DNA from: Actinomyces oris
GTDB taxonomy: Bacteria; Actinomycetota; Actinomycetes; Actinomycetales; Actinomycetaceae
Assembly: GCF_001929375.1 (NCBI RefSeq)
Contig: NZ_MSGO01000031.1
Location: forward strand, 1-37,377
Direction of reading: 5' to 3'
DNA length: 37,377 nucleotides
Part shown: positions 26,590 through 34,704 of the stretch, one piece after another
How the letters are laid out: every line of letters starts with the position of its first letter
Position numbering within the stretch: the first letter of the stretch is position 1
Translations under genes and position numbers: made by a program
The notes under the pieces: generated by a model
What the model saw: the letters and a program-made list of their open reading frames with translations, nothing else
What the model was told of the DNA's origin: nothing
Database searches by the model: none

Positions 26590-27678
26590 TCAGGCCGTCT
26601 CAGTGGCGAGGTCACTGGCTTTGGTCATGGACTCCAGGTGGCGGGCCACTTCGCCCGAGCGGATCTGCTCCAGCGCCATGGCGGTCCCGTCGGCCAGGTT
26701 GTCGGCAGGGCCGGCCAGATACAGCAGGGCGCCGGCGTTGACGGCGATGGCGTCGCGGTGGGCGGGTCTTCCCTCACCCGAGATGGCCTCGCGCAGCAGG
26801 CGGGCGTTGTCGGCCGGTTCCCCGCCCAGCAGGTCGGCCAGCTCGTAGGTCTTCACCCCTAGCTCCTCGGGCGTGACCTTGTAGGCCTTGACCCCGCGGG
26901 GGGTCGCCTCACGCACGAGGGTCGGCCCATGGACGGCGATCTCGTCCAGGCCCGAGCCGTGCACGACGAGCGCCCGCTTGCGCTCCAGCTGGACCATCGC
27001 CTCGGCGATCATGTCCAGCATGTTCGGGTCCCACACTCCCATGAGCTGGAAGGTCAGGTGAGCCGGATTCACCAGCGGCCCCAGGACGTTGAAGATCGTG
27101 GGGGTCGCCAGCGCCCGGCGCACCGGGGCCACGTGCCGCATGGCCGGGTGGTAGGCCTGCGCGAACAGGAAGGTGAAGTGGTCGCGGGCCAGCAGCTCGA
27201 CCGCCGTGGCCGGCTCCACGTCCAGGGGCAGCCCCAGCTCGGCGATGACGTCGGCCGCCCCCGTCTTGGAGGAGACGGCCCGGTTGCCGTGCTTGGCCAC
27301 CGCGATCCCCATCGAGGCGGCCACGAGGCCCGCCCCCGTGGAGATATTGATGGTGCCCACGCCATCGCCCCCGGTGCCGACGACGTCCACCAGCGGGAAG
27401 GTCACCGACGGGAAGGCCCGGGCGACCTGGCGGAAGGCGCTCGCGGCCCCGGCGACCTCCTGGGGCTCCTCGCCGCGGGCGTGCAGCGCCGCCAGCAGCG
27501 CCGCCGTCTCCGCCTCGGACAGGTCCCCGGCGCCCAGCGCCGCGAAGACCGTGGAGGCCTGCTCGCGGGTCAGTCGCCTGCCCTGAACGACTTCGCGCAG
27601 CAGCTCGTGGGCCTCCTGCGCCGTGGCAACATGCGTGCCGTCCGCAGCGGCGGAGGCCGCGCTGTTGGTCTCACTCAT
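26590..27678 (-). CDS. trpD: Anthranilate phosphoribosyltransferase
   Basis: 362 residues. Joins anthranilate to PRPP. The PRPP site is VDVVGTGGDGVGTINISTG, followed by KHGNRAVSSKTGAADV, the anthranilate-side FLFAQAYHPAMRHVAPVRR, and FNVLGPLVNPA, all as in enteric TrpD. An extra ~20-residue Ala-rich N-terminus is present. ATG 27678 has GAAGGAG about ten bases upstream. Unlike the enteric proteins it is not fused to the TrpG glutaminase; the genes are separate with a 111-bp gap that holds a hairpin. It is nine bases from trpCB. Confidence 0.96.
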   Translation of the reverse strand: MSETNSAASAAADGTHVATAQEAHELLREVVQGRRLTREQASTVFAALGAGDLSEAETAALLAALHARGEEPQEVAGAASAFRQVARAFPSVTFPLVDVVGTGGDGVGTINISTGAGLVAASMGIAVAKHGNRAVSSKTGAADVIAELGLPLDVEPATAVELLARDHFTFLFAQAYHPAMRHVAPVRRALATPTIFNVLGPLVNPAHLTFQLMGVWDPNMLDMIAEAMVQLERKRALVVHGSGLDEIAVHGPTLVREATPRGVKAYKVTPEELGVKTYELADLLGGEPADNARLLREAISGEGRPAHRDAIAVNAGALLYLAGPADNLADGTAMALEQIRSGEVARHLESMTKASDLATETA

Positions 27679-27716
27679 CGGTCTGTGGCTCCTTCACGGG
27701 TGGTTGAGGCTTGGGG

Positions 27717-27742
27717 CGCTCGGGGATGATTCTGCCCGAGCG
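27717..27742 (-). promoter_or_regulatory. Hairpin in the trpG-trpD gap
   Basis: An 8-bp perfect inverted repeat (CGCTCGGG, 27717-27724, and CCCGAGCG, 27735-27742) in the only sizeable gap of the trp operon. It has no T-run; processing or a weak internal terminator is possible. Confidence 0.45.
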
Positions 27743-27789
27743 GTGCAGCAGCTGTCGGGATCTGCGGGACAGCGCGGGGACGGCGTGGC

Positions 27790-28503
27790 TCAGGGGGTCT
27801 GGGCCAGGTCGGTGGTGATGGCCTTGAGCAGGGCCGGTCCCTGCGGGGTGAGGATCGACTCGGGGTGGAACTGCAGTCCGATCGCGGGCAGCGACCGGTG
27901 CCGGGCCGCCATGACGATGCCGCCGCTTCCGCCGTCGACGCCCTCCACCGATGCGGTGCGGGCCAGGCTGACGAGAGCCTCGGGCAGCGTGCGCGTGCCC
28001 AGGGAGTGGTAGCGGGCCACGTCCAGTGGTCCGCCGTCGAGCACCGTGAAGGTCGGGTCAGCTCGGCCCGCCTCGGTGATCTCGACGCGGTCGGAGCGGC
28101 CGTGGACCGGACCCACCGGGGCGACCCGCCCGCCGCAGGCCTCGACGAGGGCCTGGAAGCCCAGGCAGATGCCCAGCGTGGGGATCGCCCGCTCCAGGGC
28201 GGTGGCGATGAGCTCCATGAGGCAGCCCGACGTCGCCGGATAGCCCGGACCGGGGGACAGGCACAGGACCGGGCGGCGCTCGGCCTGCCGCTCGGCCGCG
28301 GTGGGCTCCAGGGCGGCGAGCACCCGGGAGGCCGGAACACTGTTGCGGTAGACCTCGATCTGGGAGCCGAGGGTCGCGAACTGGTCGACGAGGTTGTAGA
28401 CGAAGGAGTCGCGGTTGTCGAGCAGGACCACTCGAGCCGGCGCCGATGCCTCGGCAAGACTCCGGGCGGCCTGATCGGTGCTCTGGCTGCTGGTGACGGT
28501 CAT
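27790..28503 (-). CDS. trpG: Anthranilate synthase glutaminase subunit
   Basis: 237 residues. Class I glutamine amidotransferase that supplies ammonia to TrpE. Motifs: VVLLDNRDSFVYNLVDQ at the start, LSPGPGYPATSGC, the nucleophile Cys in TLGICLGFQALVEACGG, and the His-Glu pair in GLQFHPESILTPQGPALL. Its wording is close to the TrpG part of enteric TrpD. About 22 residues precede the domain. ATG 28503 has GGGAGG upstream and begins three bases after the trpE stop, so the two subunits are probably made in equal amounts. Confidence 0.96.
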   Translation of the reverse strand: MTVTSSQSTDQAARSLAEASAPARVVLLDNRDSFVYNLVDQFATLGSQIEVYRNSVPASRVLAALEPTAAERQAERRPVLCLSPGPGYPATSGCLMELIATALERAIPTLGICLGFQALVEACGGRVAPVGPVHGRSDRVEITEAGRADPTFTVLDGGPLDVARYHSLGTRTLPEALVSLARTASVEGVDGGSGGIVMAARHRSLPAIGLQFHPESILTPQGPALLKAITTDLAQTP

Positions 28504-28506
28504 GGC

Positions 28507-30234
28507 TCAGGCCTCCCTGTCGGTCTGGTCGATGACGAGCGTGGCTCCCTGGGCGGCGGCGACCGCCTCCAGGACGGCGCGGGCCTTGTGGACGGTCTCG
28601 GCGGCCTCGGCCGCCGGGCAGGAGGCCGCCACGACACCGGCACCGGCCTGGACCAAGGCGGTACCGGCGGAGACGAAACCGGAGCGGATGACGATGCAGG
28701 TGTCCAGCTCGCCGTCACCGCGGATGTACCCCACCGAGCCGCCGTAGGAGCCGCGACGCACGCCCTCGGCCCGACGGATGAGCTCGGCGGCCCGCAGCTT
28801 GGGGGCGCCGGTGAGGGTTCCCATCGTCATGGAGGCGCGGAAGGCGTCCAGGGCGTCCAGGTCCTCGGCCAGCTCGCCGGAGACCTCCGAGACCAGGTGC
28901 ATCACCCGGCTGTAGCGGTCCACGCGCAGAAGGTCCCGGACGCTGCGGGTGCCCGGACGGCTGACCCGGGCGACGTCGTTGCGGGCCAGGTCCACGAGCA
29001 TGACGTGCTCGGCGACCTCCTTGGCGTCGGTGCGCAGCTCCAGCTCCAGGCGGGTGTCGCGCTCGTGATCCACCGAGCCGTCGGGGTGCAGCCCGCGCGG
29101 CCGGGTCCCGGCGATGGGCCGGATGGCGACCCGACCGCTGCGCACCGAGTACAGCAGCGCCGACTCCGGGGAGGCGCCGAAGAGCTCGAAGTCCGGGGCG
29201 GCCAGGTAGAACATGTAGGGGCTGGGATTGGCGTGGCGCAGCACGTGGTAGGCGGCCAGCGCATCGGGGCAGGCGATGGTGAAGCCGCGCGAGGGCACCA
29301 CCTGGTAGACGTCGCCGTCGGCGATGTAGCCGCGCATCTCCTCCACGACCGCCTCGAAGTCGGCGTCGGAGGTGGTGGGCACCGCGTGCAGGACGGGGGA
29401 GTCGGGGGAGCCGACGACGGCCGGGGCCGGCGCCTCGAAGCCTGCGTGCGCTGTGTTGGCGGTGTCGGCTGGGTCCTCGATCCTGTCGATGGCGGCTGCC
29501 AGCGCATCCATGCGCCGCTCCAGGTCGGCGGCGTCGACCGAGGCCCCCACCAGGGTCGCCTCCTGCGTGGGGTGGTCGACGACGAGGATGATGCGCGCGT
29601 CGTAGAAGAGGTAGTCGGGGCAGGTGTTGGCGCCCTGGGCCGCCTCGGGCAGGGACTCGAAGGTGGACAGGTAGTCGAAGGCGAAGGCCCCCGCCTCCAG
29701 CGGCAGGTGGGGGTGGGCGATCTCGGCCCGGGCCAGGAGGCGCAGCGGCTCGATCGTGGACAGGGCGGTGAGCCGTTCGCGCTCCTCGATGGTCGGGTCG
29801 TCGTCGGAGCTGGTGGGCAGGGTCAGAGTCAACCGTCCGGGGGAGCGGTCGGTGACGTGCTCGGCCAGACCCTCCTCAAGACGCGCCAGAGCCGCGAGAC
29901 CATCGGCCCCGGGGCCCCTTCCGTCGACGGCGTCCAACGCCTCCGCCGTCACGGTCCCGCCCCAGCAGGTCAGCCTGGTCGAGGCCTCCAGGACGGCGAC
30001 CGTGGTGCGCGAGGCCTTGGTGGTGATGTCGGCGCTCTCCAGCAGGACGCAGTCCACCGGGCGCGCGGCGCCCTCGCCGGCCGGGTTCGCAGTGGTGCGC
30101 AGCAGACCCGAGCGGGTCAGCTGCTCCAGCAGGGCGCCGCCGTCGGCGTGGTAGCGCACCGAGCGCGTCAGCACAGTGGGCGATGCGGTTGACGGTGCGG
30201 CCTCGGGGACGGTATCTGACACAGTGGGCGGCAT
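28507..30234 (-). CDS. trpE: Anthranilate synthase aminase subunit, enteric-like
   Basis: 575 residues. Converts chorismate to anthranilate. The Trp feedback site is visible as CVLLESADITTK, and the chorismate-binding half has NPSPYMFYL, IAGTRPRGLHPDGSVDHERD, LMLVDLARNDVARVSRPGTR, MTMGTLTGAPKLRAAELI, RRGSYGGSVGY and DTCIVIRSGFV. These segments read like enterobacterial TrpE rather than the usual actinobacterial form. ATG 30234 was preferred over an upstream GTG-type extension because AGGAAAGAGG lies just before it. First structural gene after the leader peptide; expression should follow tryptophan supply through the attenuator. Confidence 0.96.
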   Translation of the reverse strand: MPPTVSDTVPEAAPSTASPTVLTRSVRYHADGGALLEQLTRSGLLRTTANPAGEGAARPVDCVLLESADITTKASRTTVAVLEASTRLTCWGGTVTAEALDAVDGRGPGADGLAALARLEEGLAEHVTDRSPGRLTLTLPTSSDDDPTIEERERLTALSTIEPLRLLARAEIAHPHLPLEAGAFAFDYLSTFESLPEAAQGANTCPDYLFYDARIILVVDHPTQEATLVGASVDAADLERRMDALAAAIDRIEDPADTANTAHAGFEAPAPAVVGSPDSPVLHAVPTTSDADFEAVVEEMRGYIADGDVYQVVPSRGFTIACPDALAAYHVLRHANPSPYMFYLAAPDFELFGASPESALLYSVRSGRVAIRPIAGTRPRGLHPDGSVDHERDTRLELELRTDAKEVAEHVMLVDLARNDVARVSRPGTRSVRDLLRVDRYSRVMHLVSEVSGELAEDLDALDAFRASMTMGTLTGAPKLRAAELIRRAEGVRRGSYGGSVGYIRGDGELDTCIVIRSGFVSAGTALVQAGAGVVAASCPAAEAAETVHKARAVLEAVAAAQGATLVIDQTDREA

Positions 30235-30263
30235 GGGGCCTCTTTCCTGAGATCGGGGTTCAG

Positions 30264-30345
30264 GCGGGCCTCTCACTCATGCGTCGGGCGGGCCCGCGGT
30301 GAGCGAGCCGGTAGGTCCTAACGCGTCAGGATGATGGCGGCTCGC
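30264..30345 (-). promoter_or_regulatory. trp attenuator-type leader RNA structures
   Basis: Between trpL and trpE the leader RNA can form GCGAGCCG:CGGCTCGC (30345-30338 with 30310-30303; the first arm lies inside trpL, shortly after the Trp codons). It can also form GCGGGCC:GGCCCGC (30297-30291 with 30270-30264). CTCAC and GTGAG (30303-30299 and 30276-30272) offer an alternative pairing. This is the layout of ribosome-sensed attenuation. No T-run follows the last hairpin, so control could instead be Rho- or translation-based. Confidence 0.6.
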
Positions 30346-30389
30346 CTCGAGGGGAGCCACCACCACTGGCGGTTGCGGGACGCTGTCAT
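30318..30389 (-). CDS. trpL: trp leader peptide with three consecutive Trp codons
   Basis: A 23-residue ORF: MTASRNRQWWWLPSRR then AAIILTR and TAG. Codons 9-11 are TGG TGG TGG, which is very unlikely by chance and typical of a Trp-sensing leader. Its stop lies 83 bases before the trpE ATG. A -10 (TACCCT) ends seven bases before the ATG and no ribosome site is present, so the transcript probably begins at or next to the start codon. Ribosome stalling at scarce Trp-tRNA would cover one arm of the first hairpin and shift folding of the RNA ahead of trpE. Confidence 0.9.
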   Translation of the reverse strand: MTASRNRQWWWLPSRRAAIILTR

Positions 30390-30396
30390 AGCACTG

Positions 30397-30425
30397 AGGG
30401 TAGAACGAGGTCGTGACGTGACCAA
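30397..30425 (-). promoter_or_regulatory. Putative trp operon promoter
   Basis: Minus strand TTGGTC (30425-30420), a 17-base spacer and TACCCT (30402-30397). The predicted start coincides with the trpL ATG (30389) within a base or two. Confidence 0.6.
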
Positions 30426-30511
30426 ATCGTCGGCGAGGGATGAGACGCCTGTCCGCACCGCGGTCGCGCCATGCGCGCAGACAGCGGTGCGGCTCAGGTG
30501 CTCATCTCGCG

Positions 30512-32155
30512 TCAGCTGCCCAGGCGGAGGATTCTTCCACCGGGGGTGGCGCTGGGCCTGGCGCTGGGCCTGGTGCTGGGCCTGGCGCTGGGCCTGGTGC
30601 TGGGGTTGGCGCTCTTGCTGCCCGCTTCGGCGACGGCGGAGGCTGCGTTGACAATGCCGGCGCCGCAGGACTTTCGGTCGCACTTGGCCATGGGGGTGGC
30701 CGTGCTCTGCAGAATGGTGACGATCTCCGCCGTCTTCAGATCGGGGTTGGTGGCCAGCATCAGCGCGATGGTCCCGGAGACGTGTGGAGCCGCCTGACTG
30801 GTACCCACCATGAAGGAGTAGGCGGGGGTTCGTGGCACTGTCGTCGACTCGTCGGTCGTGGACAGGATCTTGGGGCTGGTCCTGCTGATCTCTCCACCGG
30901 GGGCGGAGATCTCGACACTGTCACCGTAGTTCGAGAAGGACGAGCGGGCCCCAGTGCTCGCGGTGGCACCGACGGTGATGACGTTCTCGCAGCTGGCAGG
31001 AATGGCGTTACCGGCGTCCTCATCATTGTTGCCGGCGGCGGCGACGATGATGGAGCCGCGTGCGACGGCATCATCGATGGTCTTCTGCATGAAGCGTGGG
31101 CACACGCCGGGGCCGCCCAGGCTCATGTTGATGACCTGGGCGGGGTTCTTGTTGACCGGTGTGCCGTTGACCTTGCCACCCGAGGCCCAGGTGATGGCGT
31201 CGATGACGTTGGAGCTGTTGCCACCGCAGCGGCCTAGCATACGGATGGGCACGATCTTGGCGTCCGGGGCGACGCCTGCGACACCGTTACCGTTGTTCGT
31301 GCGCGCGGCGATGGTGCCGGCTACATGGGAGCCGTGCCAGCTCGACTCCTGGCCCTCGTCCCGGCGCTTACCGCCTCCGTTCTGGGCGGAGCACTCACCC
31401 GGTTCGGACCAGTTGCCCTCGTCGGAGGGATCGTCGTCGTAGCCGTCGTTGTCGCGGGCGTTCTCGGCGTCGTCGATGAAGTCGTAACCGGGCAGGAGCT
31501 GGCCCTTGAGGTCCGGGTGGTCGGTCAGGATGCCGGTGTCGATGACGGCGACCGTGACGCCCTTCCCAGTGGACTGCGACCAGGCGTTGGTGGCACTGAT
31601 CCCGTAGGAGCCCGAGGTCATGTCCCACTGCTTGGAGAAGTAGGGGTCGTTGGGGACATTGCTGTCCTGGGTGGAGGCGTCGCCCAGGGCGGTGACGTGA
31701 ATATCGGGCTCGACGGCCTCGATGCCGTCGGCGGCCTCGAGCGTGGAGATGAACTCCTTGACCTGATCCACGGTGAGCTTGTCACTCAGCTTCACGGCGG
31801 CTGTGCTCGTGGCGTGAGCGGTCACGCTCTCCAGCTTGACCGAGAACTTTCCCGCGGCGGCGGTCAGTGCCTCCTTGTCCTTGGCGGGCAGGGAATCGAG
31901 GACGTTCTCGCCGTAGGCCTTCGCGGAGGCAATGACCTTGCCCGCCGCCGAGTTCTTGGCGTAAGAGATGATGAAGCGGTCACTGGGCTCGGTGACCTTC
32001 GCCGCGTTGCCGTGGGCGGAGGCTGATGCCGCGGCGGTGGCTTTGTGCCCGCCGAGGACTCCGGCGCGAACCAGCCCGACGGCGATGACGGAGATCACCG
32101 CGATGGAGGCGACGATGATGAGCAGGACACGTTTTCTGCTGAGGGTCATAGTCAT
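30512..32155 (-). CDS. Membrane-anchored subtilisin-like serine protease (S8)
   Basis: 547 residues. An N-terminal helix (VLLIIVASIAVISVIAVGLV) acts as anchor or signal. It is followed by an inhibitor-I9-type propeptide region (about 55-150, DRFIISYAKN ... GIEAVEPDI) and the S8 domain with the full triad: Asp in VAVIDTGIL, His in WHGSHVAGTIAA, Ser in VGTSQAAPHVSG; the oxyanion Asn is in VAAAGNNDED. Several paired Cys are present. The C-terminus ends in a repeated Ser-Thr-Arg-Pro / Ser-Ala-Arg-Pro tail without LPXTG. Two ATGs (32155 and 32149) are possible; neither has a strong ribosome site. It probably acts outside the cell on unknown substrates. Upstream neighbour on the same strand: the DedA gene. 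Confidence 0.9.
   Translation of the reverse strand: MTMTLSRKRVLLIIVASIAVISVIAVGLVRAGVLGGHKATAAASASAHGNAAKVTEPSDRFIISYAKNSAAGKVIASAKAYGENVLDSLPAKDKEALTAAAGKFSVKLESVTAHATSTAAVKLSDKLTVDQVKEFISTLEAADGIEAVEPDIHVTALGDASTQDSNVPNDPYFSKQWDMTSGSYGISATNAWSQSTGKGVTVAVIDTGILTDHPDLKGQLLPGYDFIDDAENARDNDGYDDDPSDEGNWSEPGECSAQNGGGKRRDEGQESSWHGSHVAGTIAARTNNGNGVAGVAPDAKIVPIRMLGRCGGNSSNVIDAITWASGGKVNGTPVNKNPAQVINMSLGGPGVCPRFMQKTIDDAVARGSIIVAAAGNNDEDAGNAIPASCENVITVGATASTGARSSFSNYGDSVEISAPGGEISRTSPKILSTTDESTTVPRTPAYSFMVGTSQAAPHVSGTIALMLATNPDLKTAEIVTILQSTATPMAKCDRKSCGAGIVNAASAVAEAGSKSANPSTRPSARPSTRPSARPSATPGGRILRLGS
30551..30610 (-). repeat. 12-bp tandem repeat in the protease tail
   Basis: Five units of GCTGGGCCTGG(C/T) (plus strand), alternating C and T at the last base; the fifth is degenerate. 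They encode alternating SARP/STRP repeats, so copy-number change would keep the frame. Confidence 0.85.
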
Positions 32156-32312
32156 GGTGGGGAGGCTTTCGATTGGGACGTCTTGGGGCGGGGACTGTTC
32201 AAGCACCCGGAATGCGACGATTCTGGCATGAGACGGCGGCAAGGGCCCAACGGTGAGTGCGGGTAGGTCTCCCCAGCGGGCTCTGCGGACAGAGCTGCCA
32301 GAGCTGCCCGGG

Positions 32313-32801
32313 TCAGACGCGCTCGCGGCGCCCGCCGCCTTGGTCGCTGTGCATGAACCGAGTGCGACGTATGACCACGACAAGCGCCAGAGCCGTGGCC
32401 ATCAGGAGGGAGACGAGGCGACCTGTCGGCCCGGTGAGCCAGGCCGTCAGGATCGCCATCCCGATGGTCGTGTAGACGGCGGCCCACGCGATCGCCCCGG
32501 CGGCCGTGGCCGCCACGTAGCGGCGCAGCGGCATGCGGGCCACTCCCGCGGAGAGCTGGATGACGCTCTGTATGCCGACGGTCAGGAAGGACACCGGCAC
32601 GGCCAGCACGCCCCAGCGGGCCGACCACGCCTGAGCGCGGGCGTACACGGGGGCCTTGAGCAGTGAGACCCACCGGGTGCGCGCGGTCCCCGCCGTGATG
32701 CCCCGGCCGATCCAGTACATGGTGTGCGAGCGCATCATGGCCAGGCACCAGAAGAACAGGAAGACCCAGGGATAGGGCAGGGAGTGGATCCGTTCCAGCA
32801 T
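32313..32801 (-). CDS. Small DedA/VTT-type membrane protein
   Basis: 162 residues, mostly hydrophobic. PYPWVFLFFWCLAMMRSH is the first helix. A DedA/SNARE-associated-like core follows, with VPVSFLTVGIQSVIQLSAG and VARMPLRRYVAATAAGAIAW, then a final pair of helices (VYTTIGMAILTAWLTG, LVSLLMATALALVVVI). It is shorter than typical DedA proteins (about 200). DedA proteins move lipid carriers or affect membrane potential; the substrate cannot be told here. The ATG at 32801 is the first after the island boundary. A small hairpin (GCTCTG-CGGA-CAGAGC, 32280-32295) follows the stop. Confidence 0.75.
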   Translation of the reverse strand: MLERIHSLPYPWVFLFFWCLAMMRSHTMYWIGRGITAGTARTRWVSLLKAPVYARAQAWSARWGVLAVPVSFLTVGIQSVIQLSAGVARMPLRRYVAATAAGAIAWAAVYTTIGMAILTAWLTGPTGRLVSLLMATALALVVVIRRTRFMHSDQGGGRRERV

Positions 32802-32830
32802 GCGAGGAAGGCTAACCTATGAGATAGAAC

Positions 32831-32912
32831 TGTCACATCTCTCTTGTGTGACAATAATAACACAATTTCTGACGCAACGATATTGTCTCAACGTGGTTGG
32901 TCATTGTTGAGA
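32831..32912. promoter_or_regulatory. Two inverted repeats ahead of the XRE remnant
   Basis: TGTCACA (32831-32837) pairs with TGTGACA (32847-32853), and TCTCAAC (32886-32892) pairs with GTTGAGA (32906-32912). They look like operator sites of a repressor gene just downstream; no protein binding can be shown from sequence. Confidence 0.4.
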
Positions 32913-32934
32913 ACAACTGTAAGGGAATGGAGAT

Positions 32935-33096
32935 GTGCTGGCGGATGTTCGGGTGCCATCCGGGTAGGCGCAGGAGGAGTTGGTTCGCCGCAGCGACGTT
33001 TCTCGAAAGTGGGTCGGCGCAGTGGACTCCGATAATCGCGTCGGCGCAGCAGTCGAGAATCTGATTGTTTCGCTTCGGGTTGCTGGGGTGGGGTAG
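32935..33096 (+). pseudogene. Remnant of an XRE/HipB-like helix-turn-helix regulator
   Basis: From GTG 32935 (GGAG upstream) the frame reads MLADVRVPSG, a TAG at 32965, then AQEELVRRSDVSRKWVGAVD and AAVENLIVSL before the next stop. The QEEL.RR..VSRKWV..V. core is the XRE recognition helix pair seen in HipB-like antitoxins. The in-frame TAG and the short tail suggest a broken gene; a shorter protein starting at an internal TTG is the alternative. No HipA partner was recognised. Confidence 0.5.
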
Positions 33097-33137
33097 GCTG
33101 CGTTCCCTACAGGGGTGCTCAAAGTTGAGGAGTAGTT

Positions 33138-33251
33138 GTGGATTCTGAGGACGCTAACAACCGACTGACGACTATAGTATTAGTGCTGGTTATGAGTCTC
33201 TGGGTAGGTGGGGAGTGGTGGTGCGTGCTGCCTCTAGTTTCACTGTTCTGA
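33138..33251 (+). CDS. Very short hydrophobic ORF with strong ribosome site
   Basis: 37 codons from GTG 33138, with GAGGAG five bases upstream. A polar start (DSEDANNRL) is followed by one or two hydrophobic runs (TTIVLVLVMSLWVGG, WWCVLPLVSLF) up to the stop, so the product would be a single-span membrane peptide. It resembles no family I know. It lies 226 bp ahead of the pentapeptide-like gene on the same strand. Evidence for translation is only the ribosome site and the amphipathic layout. Confidence 0.45.
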   Translation: MDSEDANNRLTTIVLVLVMSLWVGGEWWCVLPLVSLF

Positions 33252-33477
33252 GTTTAATGCGTGTCCCCAAATTGTAGGCGACTGATCACTGTTCTGTAGC
33301 GGGTCCTCAAGGGGGTGCGTTCCAGTGCCCCATCTCCGGTGGAGGGGTGACTATGGAGTTAGGTCGCAGCCAATGTTGGTCTTCCATCCAAAGTGCAGTG
33401 ATTTGTGGTTTGGAGGCTAATTTTGCTTAGCTTAGTTTTCTGAGATTGCTTAGAATGTTTGGTGAAGGAGTATTCTG
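33252..33477 (+). other. AT-rich leader of the pentapeptide-like gene
   Basis: No coding frame recognised. It contains GCTTAG three times between about 33425 and 33456 and a -10-like TAGAAT shortly before the AAGGAG ribosome site. No confident -35. Confidence 0.3.
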
Positions 33478-34704
33478 TTGTTGTGGACGGTTCAGGTTCT
33501 TGAGTCAATTCGGCGTATATTTCGGACGGCGTGGGGCAAGGTTAGGAGATTCGGAACCATTATTTTCAAGCCTCGGCGGTGGGGATTATTTGAGACTATC
33601 GTGTTTTGGGTGATTCTGGCTATTGTCGCTTTCACTGTGTTGGGTTGGATGTGGGGGAGTGGGCCATATTTTTCGTTGCATCGAATTCTTGTCAATTGGG
33701 TTGGCGGCGAACTGCGAACTGAGCCTTTCGAGCGTATCAAGGTTTCCTTGACCATGATTGGCGGTATCGGTGCTGTGGGGTACTTAGTGATAAAATATCG
33801 AGAACGTGCTGGCGTGGAACACAGTGAGGCTGATGTCAAGCTTTTGTCCGCGGTTCAGCAACTTGGTAGTGACTCGCCTCAGGTTCGGATTGCGGGCGTC
33901 TATTCTCTGGCGGATTTGGCTGACACCTATGGTAGTTCTTACCATCAGCGTGTTGTCAACATTCTATGTGGCTACTTACGTGTTGAGCGAGGAAGCTGGA
34001 ATTCTCCTGATGGTGCTGAGGTGTGTAGTCATGAGGTCAAAGACACTTCCGAACTATACTATACAACGAATGATGGTCCAGTGGAGTCTACTATTTTAAA
34101 TGTGCTAGCGCGCCATCTCCGTAAAGGAAGGGTCGATTCACATTCTTGCCTTCAAGTCAAGCAAGATGTCGCCGACGATCAGTTATGGTGCGACTGTGAA
34201 ATTGACTTACATGGTGTCCATTTCACCGAACGAGTTCATCTTGGGGGGATCACGTGTCGCTGGTTGAATGCTAGTGGGGCGCATTTTCATAATTATCTAG
34301 ATTTGGGGATGTCGACATTCACTGAAAGTGCCTCATTTTATGGCGCAATATTTTCTGGTGACGCTCGGTTTTCGCACGCAAGATTTCGTGCGTTTGCGAA
34401 CTTTAACATGGCAACATTTAGAGGTTGCGTGAATTTTTCGAAGGCATTCTTTCAGGGAGATACACGTTTCCGTGGTATCAAATATGAAGGGGGTGGATGT
34501 GGTAATTTTGGAGGGGTGCGCTTTAATGTCGCGTACTGGCATACCGATCCTCCAATTTTCCTGGAGGAGTCGCCGGGAAAATTTATCTCAGAACTGCCTT
34601 CTGGGGCTGGTTGGGCAGATTTTTCTGGTGAGCTCGCTTTGGAGGTTGATGAACCGGAGGTGTGGTGTCGCGAGAATAGGAGTCGGGATAAGCTGTGGGG
34701 TTGA
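33478..34704 (+). CDS. Membrane-anchored pentapeptide-repeat-like protein
   Basis: 408 residues. A basic N-terminus, then two transmembrane helices (about 38-60, ETIVFWVILAIVAFTVLGW; about 90-108, LTMIGGIGAVGYLVIKY). A short helical module follows (LLSAVQQLGSDSPQVRIAGV, YSLADLADTYGSSYHQRVVN), known from many actinobacterial membrane proteins. The C-terminal half has irregular five-residue repeats with Phe at the centre (DLHGVHF, ASGAHF, GAIFSGDARFSHARF, ANFNMATFRG, VNFSKAFFQGDTRF), forming the right-handed helix of pentapeptide proteins. The TTG start at 33478 has AAGGAG seven bases upstream. Codon use is AT-rich, unlike the flanks. Role unknown; membrane stress or phage-defence functions are guesses. 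Confidence 0.8.
   Translation: MLWTVQVLESIRRIFRTAWGKVRRFGTIIFKPRRWGLFETIVFWVILAIVAFTVLGWMWGSGPYFSLHRILVNWVGGELRTEPFERIKVSLTMIGGIGAVGYLVIKYRERAGVEHSEADVKLLSAVQQLGSDSPQVRIAGVYSLADLADTYGSSYHQRVVNILCGYLRVERGSWNSPDGAEVCSHEVKDTSELYYTTNDGPVESTILNVLARHLRKGRVDSHSCLQVKQDVADDQLWCDCEIDLHGVHFTERVHLGGITCRWLNASGAHFHNYLDLGMSTFTESASFYGAIFSGDARFSHARFRAFANFNMATFRGCVNFSKAFFQGDTRFRGIKYEGGGCGNFGGVRFNVAYWHTDPPIFLEESPGKFISELPSGAGWADFSGELALEVDEPEVWCRENRSRDKLWG

Noticed and set aside
27865-30192. Long plus-strand frame opposite trpG and trpE
   Set aside because: Gly/Asp/Val-rich mirror translation; the minus strand holds two recognised enzymes.
30551-30610. Possible CRISPR-like or regulatory repeat array
   Set aside because: Units are 12 bp without spacers and lie in frame inside the protease gene.
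32901-33122. 73-codon minus-strand frame in the island
   Set aside because: Ser/Thr/Pro-rich without similarity; the plus strand has a recognisable HTH remnant at the same place.
33425-33456. Three GCTTAG motifs
   Set aside because: Short and in AT-rich DNA; could be chance, no second copy of the arrangement seen.
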